A DNA stretch of 64,000 nt, taken from positions 62,001 to 126,000 of the forward strand of contig JAEBDY010000006.1 in the NCBI GenBank assembly GCA_049997955.1, read 5' to 3'. The stretch's first letter is position 1; the number at the start of each line of letters is the position of its first letter. Shown in pieces: positions 57,743-64,000 of this stretch. The notes below the pieces were generated by a model. It made no database searches. It worked only from the letters and a program-made list of their open reading frames with translations, and was not told the DNA's origin. This DNA is from Umezawaea sp049997955. GTDB lineage: Bacteria; Actinomycetota; Actinomycetes; Mycobacteriales; Pseudonocardiaceae. The position numbers were made by a program, and so were the translations under genes.

Positions 57743-58633
57743 TCACGCCGTCTGCGACGGCTCCACGATCTCGCGCAGGCGGGGCGGCATGCGCTTCTCC
57801 AGGCCGAACGGCTCCAGGTGCGCCTGGAGCACGCCGGTGAACGCCCGCTCGACGCCCGCGGTGTCCCAGGTGTCGCTCTCCAGGATCGGCTGCTTGAAGT
57901 ACGGGTGGCCGACCAGGTGCAGCTGGCGGCCGTTGCAGCGGATGATCTGGCCGGTGATGCCGATCGACGCCTCCGAGAGGAGGAACAGCACCAGCGGCGC
58001 GACCTTGCCGGGCAGGCGGTCGGCGGGGATGGCCCGCAGGGACCGCTCGGACTTCCACACCATCCGGGTGTGGGCGACGGGGCAGACCGCGTTGACGCGG
58101 ATCCCCTCGCCCTCCAGGTCCAGCGCCCACGAGGAGCTGAGGGACGCCACGGCCCCCTTGGTCGCCGAATAGGTGGCCAGTTTCCGCTGCCCGAGGAACG
58201 CGCCGGAGGAGATGTTCACGATCGACCCGCCGCCACCGTGCTCGCGCATGGCGTTCATCGCGGCCATGCCGGTGTAGATGACGCCGAGCAGGTTCACCTC
58301 GACCACCTGCCGGATCGTGTCTGGGTCGTCCTCCCACGGCAGGGTCTCGTAATTCAGCCCCGCGTTGTTCACCAGGCCGTCGAGGCGGCCGAATTCGGCG
58401 ACGGCGAGACCGATGATCTTCTCGGCCTCGCTCGGGTCGGCGACGGTGTGCGTGCTGGCCACCGCCGTGCCGCCGTAGCTCCTGATGTGCGCCGCGACCT
58501 GTTCGGCCAGGTCACCGTCGTTGTCGTTGACCACCACCGACGCCCCCGCCAGTGCCGCGTGCATGGCGTAGGCCTCTCCCAGACCTCGCCCGGCACCCGT
58601 GATGACCACTGCTTTTCCGTCAAGAATCCCCAT
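57743..58633 (-). CDS. Short-chain dehydrogenase/reductase
   Basis: 296-residue SDR of the classical type. Cofactor motif TGAGRGLG (12-19), NNAG (89-92), catalytic Ser143 in NISSGAF, Tyr155 and Lys159 in YSATKGA. Asp37 in VVNDNDG favours NAD(H). The C-terminal extension (about 250-296, LEPFGLEKRMPPRLREIVEP) is longer than in FabG. The substrate is probably a hydroxyacyl or steroid-type alcohol, unproven. ATG at 58633. The 250-bp gap to sugC holds the sugC terminator and the SDR promoter region. Confidence 0.9.
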   Translation of the reverse strand: MGILDGKAVVITGAGRGLGEAYAMHAALAGASVVVNDNDGDLAEQVAAHIRSYGGTAVASTHTVADPSEAEKIIGLAVAEFGRLDGLVNNAGLNYETLPWEDDPDTIRQVVEVNLLGVIYTGMAAMNAMREHGGGGSIVNISSGAFLGQRKLATYSATKGAVASLSSSWALDLEGEGIRVNAVCPVAHTRMVWKSERSLRAIPADRLPGKVAPLVLFLLSEASIGITGQIIRCNGRQLHLVGHPYFKQPILESDTWDTAGVERAFTGVLQAHLEPFGLEKRMPPRLREIVEPSQTA

Positions 58634-58838
58634 TGCGCGCCCAACTCTCGTCCCGGTTCCCCGACGAAAACCCAGCCGGGATGTTTCCGCCTTCGACCAG
58701 CGTGAGCTGGTTCCGAAGTCGCCCCGGTGTCATTTCGATGAGATGTCGCTGCGCTGCGCTGAATGGCCGCAAGAAGTTCGTCCGGACTAATTAACCCGAC
58801 TAGTCAGTAACCGACCGTGACATGGGGTTCACGAAAGA

Positions 58839-58870
58839 GAAAGCGGGCCACCCGAGGGTGACCCGCTTTC
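58839..58870 (-). terminator. Terminator of the lpqY-sugABC operon
   Basis: A strong hairpin (GAAAGCGGG / CCCGCTTTC with an inner ACCC / GGGT) lies 14 bp downstream of sugC on the minus strand. Confidence 0.75.
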
Positions 58871-58883
58871 CTTGTTACGACAA

Positions 58884-60071
58884 CTAGTCCGCGGAGAGGG
58901 TGAGGTTCTTCCCGGTCGCCGGGTCGAACAACTGCACCTTGTCGGCGTTGAACCAGATCTCGGCCTGCTCGCCCTCCCTGGCCCCGGAGGCCGCGGAGAT
59001 GCGCGTGACGATCGGGACGCCACCGCTGCCGCCCGCCTCGGACGAACCCGAGTCGGCCGCCAGTTCGGCGAGTTCCGCGGACGTCGCCTGCTCACCGGAG
59101 AGGGTGAAGTAGGCGAACTTGTCCGAGCCCATGGACTCCAGCACGTCGACGTTGCTGGTGAACGTGTGCCCGCCGCCGCGCTGGTGCTCCTCGACGAGCC
59201 GGGAGTCCTCGAAGTGCTCGGGGCGGATGCCGACGATCACCTCGCGGGGCGCGTCGGCTGCCTCGGCCATCCGGCGGACGCGGTCGCTGAGCGGGACGTC
59301 GCCCAGCGGGGAGCGCAGCACGCCGTCCTCCAGCCCGGCCGGGACGAAGTTCATCGACGGGGAGCCGATGAACCCGGCGACGAACAGGTTGGCCGGGTGG
59401 TCGTACAGGTGCTGCGGGGCGCCGATCTGCTGGACCGCCCCGCCGCGCATGACCACCACGCGGTCGCCGAGGGTCATGGCCTCGGTCTGGTCGTGCGTCA
59501 CGTAGACCATGGTCGTGCCGAGCTGCTTCTGCAGCCGCGACACCGACGTCCGCATCTGGACGCGCAGCTTGGCGTCCAGGTTGGACAGCGGCTCGTCCAT
59601 GAGGAACGCCTTGGGGCTGCGGACGATCGCCCTGCCCATCGCGACGCGCTGCCGCTGCCCACCGGAGAGGTTGGCCGGTCGCCGGTCCAGGTGGGCGCCG
59701 AGGTCGAGGATCTCCGCGGCGTCGTTGACCTTCTTCTCGACGGTGGCGTTGTCCACCTTGGCCAGTCGCAGCGGGAACGCCATGTTCTCCCGCACGGTCA
59801 TGTGCGGGTACAGGGCGTAGGACTGGAACACCATCGCGATGTCCCGGTCCTTCGGCGCGCGCTCGTTGACGCGCTCGCCGCCGATGCGCAGCTCGCCGGT
59901 GGTGATGTCCTCCAGCCCCGCGATCATGTTGAGGGTGGTGGACTTCCCGCAGCCGGACGGGCCGACGAGGATCACGAACTCGCCGTCGGCGATGTCGATG
60001 TCGCATTCCTGGACGGCCAGGGCGCCGTCCGGGTACTTCTTGGTCACCTTGTCCAGAACGATTTCGGCCAT
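58884..60071 (-). CDS. sugC: ABC importer ATPase, SugC/MsmK/UgpC type
   Basis: 395-residue ATPase of a sugar ABC importer (CUT1). Walker A GPSGCGKST near 36-44, Q-loop FQSYALYPH, signature LSGGQRQRVAMGRA near 134, Walker B FLMDEPLSNLDA and H-loop YVTHDQTEA. A C-terminal TOBE/OB domain (about 240-395) has an insertion with Ser/Glu/Gly-rich residues. ATG at 60071, with a GGGGTGAG before it; a TTG two codons earlier is in frame. Energises the trehalose-type importer with sugA, sugB and lpqY. Confidence 0.93.
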   Translation of the reverse strand: MAEIVLDKVTKKYPDGALAVQECDIDIADGEFVILVGPSGCGKSTTLNMIAGLEDITTGELRIGGERVNERAPKDRDIAMVFQSYALYPHMTVRENMAFPLRLAKVDNATVEKKVNDAAEILDLGAHLDRRPANLSGGQRQRVAMGRAIVRSPKAFLMDEPLSNLDAKLRVQMRTSVSRLQKQLGTTMVYVTHDQTEAMTLGDRVVVMRGGAVQQIGAPQHLYDHPANLFVAGFIGSPSMNFVPAGLEDGVLRSPLGDVPLSDRVRRMAEAADAPREVIVGIRPEHFEDSRLVEEHQRGGGHTFTSNVDVLESMGSDKFAYFTLSGEQATSAELAELAADSGSSEAGGSGGVPIVTRISAASGAREGEQAEIWFNADKVQLFDPATGKNLTLSAD

Positions 60072-60078
60072 GTGCAAC

Positions 60079-60924
60079 TCACCCCTTGACGGCGCCGGAG
60101 GTCAGCCCCGCGACGATTCGGCGCTGGAAGAACAACACGAACAGGATGATCGGGATCGTGATCACCACGGCGGCCGCGGCGATCGACCCGGTCGGATCCT
60201 CGAACTGGGAGCTGCCGGTGAAGAACGACAGCGCGACCGGCACCGTCCGCGACCGCTCGGTCGAGGTCAGCGAGATCGCGAACAGGAAGTCGTTCCAGCA
60301 GAAGATGAACACCAGGATGGCGGTGGTGAACACACCGGGCGCGGCCAGCGGGGCGATGACCCTGCGGAAGGCCTGGCCGGGGGTGGCGCCGTCCATCTTG
60401 GCCGCCTTCTCCAGTTCCCACGGGATCTCCCGGAAGAACGCCGACAGCGTGTAGATCGCCAGCGGCAGCGCGAACGTGATGTACGGCAGGATCAGGCCGG
60501 GCCACGTGTCGAAGAGGCCGAGCGAGCGCTCGATCTCGAACAGCGGCGAGACCAGCGACACCTGCGGGAACATCGCGATCAGCAGGGAAACGCCGACCAG
60601 GAGGTTCTTGCCGGGGAAGTCGAGTCTGGCGATGGCGTACGCCGCCATCGTGCCGAACACGACGGCGACGGCGGTCGCGATCAGCGCGATGCCGATCGAG
60701 TTCACCAGCGCCCGCACGAACTCCGTGGTCTTGAAGATCTCCGCGTAGTTGTCGAACGTCCACGAGCGCGGGATGAAGTTGCCGTCCGCCAGCGTGTCCT
60801 TGGACTTGAACGACAGCGACACGATCCACAGCACCGGGAACAGCGCGTAGATCACCACGATCGCGTTGAGGATGCCCCAGCGGGTCTTCTTGGCCGTCGT
60901 CTCGGCTCCACCGATGCCAGCCAT
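60079..60924 (-). CDS. sugB: ABC importer permease SugB (MalG type)
   Basis: 281-residue inner-membrane permease, six predicted helices. The binding-protein-dependent transport (EAA) loop is EKAAKMDGATPGQAFRRVIAPLAAPG (about 193-218), which contacts SugC. N-terminal cytoplasmic stretch is short (AGIGGAETTAKKTRW). ATG at 60924, overlapping the sugA stop by 1 bp (TGATG). Partner of SugA for sugar transport. Confidence 0.92.
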   Translation of the reverse strand: MAGIGGAETTAKKTRWGILNAIVVIYALFPVLWIVSLSFKSKDTLADGNFIPRSWTFDNYAEIFKTTEFVRALVNSIGIALIATAVAVVFGTMAAYAIARLDFPGKNLLVGVSLLIAMFPQVSLVSPLFEIERSLGLFDTWPGLILPYITFALPLAIYTLSAFFREIPWELEKAAKMDGATPGQAFRRVIAPLAAPGVFTTAILVFIFCWNDFLFAISLTSTERSRTVPVALSFFTGSSQFEDPTGSIAAAAVVITIPIILFVLFFQRRIVAGLTSGAVKG

Positions 60925-61874
60925 CAGCGCTTCCCCCCGTCGTCGCTACCAGGGGCAGCCGTGCCGAACAGCTTGATGAAGATGAACGCGATGATCGCGA
61001 CCGCGATGAAGATGAGCACCGACATCGTGGACCCGATGCCGAGGTTCAGCCCCTTGATGAGGTTGTTGTACGTCAGCATCGACACCGACGACGTCCCCTG
61101 GGACCCGCCGGTGAGCACGAACAGGTTGTCGAAGATGCGGAACGCGTCGAGCGTGCGGAACAGCAGCGCGACGAGGATCGCGGGCTTCATCAGCGGCAGG
61201 ATCACCTTGGTGAACCGCTGCCAGCCGCTCGCGCCGTCGAGGGCCGCGGCCTTGAGCAGGTCGTCCGGCACGAGCGCCAGACCCGCCATCAGCAGCAGCG
61301 CCATGAACGGCGTGGTCTTCCAGACCTCGGCGAGGATGACCACGGCCAGTGCCGGGATCTTCTCCGTCAGCACGGGGTCGCCGCCCATCAGCTCGGCGAG
61401 GTAGCCGGTGCCCGGCGTCCACGCGTAGCGCCAGGAGAACGCGGCCACGACCGTGACGATGCCGTACGGGATCAGCGTCGAGGTGCGGACGATGCCGCGG
61501 CCGACCAGCGTGCGGTGCATGATCAGGGCCAGCGACATGCCGAGCACCAGTTCGATGACGACCGAGATGACCGTCACCGCGACCGTCACCCACACCGCGT
61601 TCCACCAGTAGGGACTGGAGAGGACCGTGATGTAGTTGTCCAGCCCGACGAACTCCTGCCGGTCGGGGAACTTCAGGTCGTAGCGCTGCAGCGACAGGTA
61701 GACCGAGTAGATGATCGGCCACGCGGTGACCGCGATCATGATGAGCGCGGCGGGCGCGCAGAGCAGCCAGCCGAGCTTCCGCTCGGCCTTCTTGCCCTCG
61801 CTCAGCACCACTTTCTTCTTGGGTTCGACGGCTTTCACCGCCGCGCCGGACTTCTCGGTCGTCGTCTGGCTCAC
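60924..61874 (-). CDS. sugA: ABC importer permease SugA (MalF type)
   Basis: 316-residue permease with six predicted helices and a charged N-terminus (about 1-33) before WLLCAPAALIMIAVTAWPII. The EAA loop reads LLKAAALDGASGWQRFTKVILPL (about 215-237). GTG at 61874, overlapping the lpqY stop by 4 bp. Pairs with SugB in the membrane to move the LpqY-bound sugar. Confidence 0.92.
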   Translation of the reverse strand: MSQTTTEKSGAAVKAVEPKKKVVLSEGKKAERKLGWLLCAPAALIMIAVTAWPIIYSVYLSLQRYDLKFPDRQEFVGLDNYITVLSSPYWWNAVWVTVAVTVISVVIELVLGMSLALIMHRTLVGRGIVRTSTLIPYGIVTVVAAFSWRYAWTPGTGYLAELMGGDPVLTEKIPALAVVILAEVWKTTPFMALLLMAGLALVPDDLLKAAALDGASGWQRFTKVILPLMKPAILVALLFRTLDAFRIFDNLFVLTGGSQGTSSVSMLTYNNLIKGLNLGIGSTMSVLIFIAVAIIAFIFIKLFGTAAPGSDDGGKR

Positions 61875-63148
61875 GGCAGCACCCCCTTGGAGTCGAGCGC
61901 GTCCTGCAGTTCGGAGCGCAGGCGGTCGGCCGTCGCCCGCGGGTCGATGCTCGCGGGCGGCGAGAGGATGGTCGAGATGACCGTGGAGACGTTCTGGTAG
62001 GCGGGGGTCCGCGGGCGGACGCTCGCGGTCTTCAGCGTTTCCAGGATCGCGTCCTTCATCGGGTACGGCTTCGCCATCTCCGGGTCGTCGTACACCGACT
62101 CGATGGTCGGCGGGACGCCGTCGTTGATCGCCGCGAACTTCTGGCTCTCCGCGCTGCGCAAGCACGACACCGCTTCGAACGACTCGTCCGGGTGCTGGGT
62201 GAAGCTGCTCACCGCGTAGTTGATGCCGCCGACGGTGACCTTGGCGTCGCCGCTGCCCACCGACGGGTACGGGGCCCACTTCAGGTTCTTGATGTACTCG
62301 GGGTTCTTCGCGCCGGCCGCGTAGACGTACGGCCAGTTCAGCATGAAGGCCGCCTTGCCCGCCTCCATCGCGAGCCGCGCGTCGTCCTCGGCCGCGTTGG
62401 AGAACGACGGGTCGACCACGTCGGACGTCGCGAACTTCTTCAGCGTCTCCAACGCCTTCACGGCGCCTTCGTCGACGACGGCCTTGGTGCCGTTCTCGTC
62501 GAGGATCTTGCCGCCCGCGGAGTTGACCAGGGTGTTGAAGAGGACGACCAGGCCCTCGTACTGCTTGCCCTGGCCCTCGATGAGCCCCGGCTTGCCCTGG
62601 GCCTTGAGGTCCTCCGCCATCTGGATCATCTCGTCCCAGGTCTTCGGCGGTGTGGGCACCAGGTCGCCCCGGTACCAGAGGAGCTGGACGTTCGTGTTGT
62701 CCGGAGCGCCGTAGAGCTTGCCCTCGTAGCTCGCGGTCTCCAACGGGGTCCGGAGCGTCCCTTCCTCCACATCGGACTTCGCCGACCCGGTGAACTCCTT
62801 GATCCAGCCCGCCTTGGCCAGCTCCGCCGTCCACGTGACGTCGAGCCCCAGGACGTCCATGCTGGTGTCCTCGGCGGCCAGTCGCCGCACCATCTGCTCA
62901 CGCTGGCCGTCCGCTTCGCGGGGCAGCTTGTGGTAGACGATGTCGTAACGACCGGCGGCCTTCGAGTTGCACTGGTCGACGATCTTTTGAAAACTCTCCT
63001 GCGGGTACTTGTACACGTTGATCGTGAGTCCGCCATCGCTGGACCCGCATGCCACGAGCACCGGAGCCGCGACGATCGCGGCCCCCAGAGCCGCGGCGAT
63101 CCGATGGCGTGGTTTTCGGCTACGACCTGACCGGTCGACGTCCCTCAT
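61871..63148 (-). CDS. lpqY: Sugar-binding lipoprotein LpqY-like
   Basis: 425-residue extracellular solute-binding protein (SBP_bac_1). An arginine-rich start and a hydrophobic signal (about 17-33) end in the lipobox LVAC with Cys34 as the lipid-anchored residue. The mature protein shows LTINVYKYPQESFQ, APDNTNVQLLWYR, and NWPYVYA motifs of disaccharide-binding proteins. In M. tuberculosis LpqY-SugABC recycles trehalose; the operon order and Rv1234-like neighbour support the same job here. ATG at 63148; an in-frame start at 63175 is less likely. First gene of the operon; the promoter is in the 204-bp gap upstream. Confidence 0.92.
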   Translation of the reverse strand: MRDVDRSGRSRKPRHRIAAALGAAIVAAPVLVACGSSDGGLTINVYKYPQESFQKIVDQCNSKAAGRYDIVYHKLPREADGQREQMVRRLAAEDTSMDVLGLDVTWTAELAKAGWIKEFTGSAKSDVEEGTLRTPLETASYEGKLYGAPDNTNVQLLWYRGDLVPTPPKTWDEMIQMAEDLKAQGKPGLIEGQGKQYEGLVVLFNTLVNSAGGKILDENGTKAVVDEGAVKALETLKKFATSDVVDPSFSNAAEDDARLAMEAGKAAFMLNWPYVYAAGAKNPEYIKNLKWAPYPSVGSGDAKVTVGGINYAVSSFTQHPDESFEAVSCLRSAESQKFAAINDGVPPTIESVYDDPEMAKPYPMKDAILETLKTASVRPRTPAYQNVSTVISTILSPPASIDPRATADRLRSELQDALDSKGVLP

Positions 63149-63352
63149 CGGCCTTGCCTCCTTCCGACAAACCACGGAGGAGCCAGACGCGCTGGGTCCG
63201 GCACCCCGTCGTGCCTCACCGACCCCGGACTGCTGACGCAGCCCGTGGATCCGGTGGGAGAAACGTAGGCCTGGTGATCACTTGCCGCAACCAAAGGAGG
63301 CAACGATTCAGTCGCGGGCCGAAGCTACCCGATCAAGAGTGCCGCTAAACCC

Positions 63353-63886
63353 CTAGTCTTTCGAGTCTTTCGGCCCTGCGGGACGAAGCGCGAGCCTGGC
63401 GAGCAGGTCACGGGCCTGCTCGGCGGAACGGGGCTGGCACAGCACGTCGTACCGGCCCGCGACGAGCTGGCTCGCCGACTGGAAGTCGCGCTTGCCTCGC
63501 GCCGAGGCGTAGCCGACGGCGGCGAACACGAGCCCGAAGACCACACCTATGGTGAGGCCGACCAGGATCGGCCCGGCGCTCGCGCCCCCGCTGCTGTTGA
63601 ACAGGCTGAGCAGAACACCGACGAACAGGCCGAACCACGCGCCGGACGCGGCGCCCGTGCCGAGGACGCGCCCCCAAGTGAGACGGCCCGTCACCCGCTC
63701 GACGAGCATCAGGTCGACGCCCACGATCGTGACGTCCTGGACGGTGAACGCGCCGTCGGCCAGGAAGTCGACCGCGCGCTGGGCCTCCTCGTAGGTGGCG
63801 TAGGACCCGATCGGCCAGCCGGTTGGCGGCGTGGGCAACCGGGGCGGGACCCCTGGTCGGTTCTGACCGGAGAACTGACTCGTCAA
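63353..63886 (-). CDS. Rv1234-like membrane protein (general-stress-17M domain)
   Basis: 177-residue protein. The N-terminal domain resembles the general stress protein 17M-like fold (WPIGSYATYEEAQRAVDFLADGAF, VTIVGVDLMLVERVTGRLTWGR). A Gly/Ala-rich membrane pair follows (about 78-97 and 104-125). The start is a TTG at 63886, preceded by GAGGTGG; it gives LTSQFSGQ like the mycobacterial MTSPF start, while other starts at 63895 (GTG) and 63928 (TTG) are possible. In mycobacteria this gene also lies just upstream of lpqY, in line with the operon here. Confidence 0.85.
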   Translation of the reverse strand: MTSQFSGQNRPGVPPRLPTPPTGWPIGSYATYEEAQRAVDFLADGAFTVQDVTIVGVDLMLVERVTGRLTWGRVLGTGAASGAWFGLFVGVLLSLFNSSGGASAGPILVGLTIGVVFGLVFAAVGYASARGKRDFQSASQLVAGRYDVLCQPRSAEQARDLLARLALRPAGPKDSKD

Positions 63887-64000
63887 GGTGACCACCTCTT
63901 CGCGGTGCTGATCACCCCATCCTGCCAAGGCGGGTCGGGCGGTGCGAAGCGGGTTCGCCGAACTCGACGCGATCGTGACCGGTTCAGCCCCGCGACCGGT

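Overview
The window is about 64 kb of very GC-rich actinobacterial chromosome. GTG and TTG starts are frequent, and the gene families are typical of the suborder Pseudonocardineae (Actinosynnema, Saccharothrix or Lentzea-like): DUF397/DUF5753 pairs, EspG/WXG-type secretion genes, mycobacterial-type AdnAB, MoeZ and LpqY-SugABC. The genus call is an inference from gene content. No rRNA, tRNA or CRISPR array was seen.

Layout. 0-6.8 kb: an IS110 transposase relic, a small membrane protein, an OmpR-type two-component pair, a TrkA-domain potassium channel, an M20 dipeptidase, a DoxX-like protein and an unknown protein. 6.8-14.6 kb: adnB and adnA (end-resection helicase-nuclease), an alkyltransferase-like protein and a TPR protein. 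14.6-24.5 kb: a nitrate/nitrite assimilation island, all on the minus strand. It holds a molybdopterin nitrate reductase, its FAD/[2Fe-2S] partner, a NarK transporter, nirB, nirD, a HemD-winged-helix protein and a CbiX-type chelatase, so reductase, transporter and siroheme supply lie together. 24.5-31.1 kb: a TIGR02569-type kinase-like protein, a snapalysin-like protease, moeZ, a DUF3152 metalloprotease-like protein, a hydrolase and a TetR regulator.

The order potassium channel - adnB - adnA - ATL - TIGR02569 - moeZ - DUF3152 - TetR ... DUF3107 - ferritin-like - DEAD-box helicase - PQQ-like protein matches, from memory, the Mycobacterium tuberculosis Rv3200c-Rv3212 neighbourhood. It is interrupted here by the nitrogen island and by an accessory block at 31.1-36.6 kb (quinone oxidoreductase/TetR, AurF-like diiron protein/hydrolase, TetR/DUF4873).

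The accessory block and the 42-43 kb region carry the most unusual DNA. A 60-bp intergenic repeat occurs six times in three pairs. A 118-bp structured palindrome occurs twice with two compensatory base-pair changes, each copy followed by its own degenerate tandem array of about 30-bp units, and one copy is split by an intact IS5-family element. 43-51 kb: RecB-like nuclease, ArsC-like protein, PHP phosphoesterase, PH-domain protein, Nudix hydrolase, MaoC-like protein, two DUF2332 proteins, and corA behind a possible leader-peptide attenuator. 51.5-54 kb: a small type VII secretion-associated cluster. 54-57.7 kb: a metallophosphoesterase/ParB-like pair, a membrane protein and an XRE/DUF397 pair. 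57.7-63.9 kb: an SDR enzyme and the sugC-sugB-sugA-lpqY operon (trehalose-type ABC importer) with its usual Rv1234-like neighbour.
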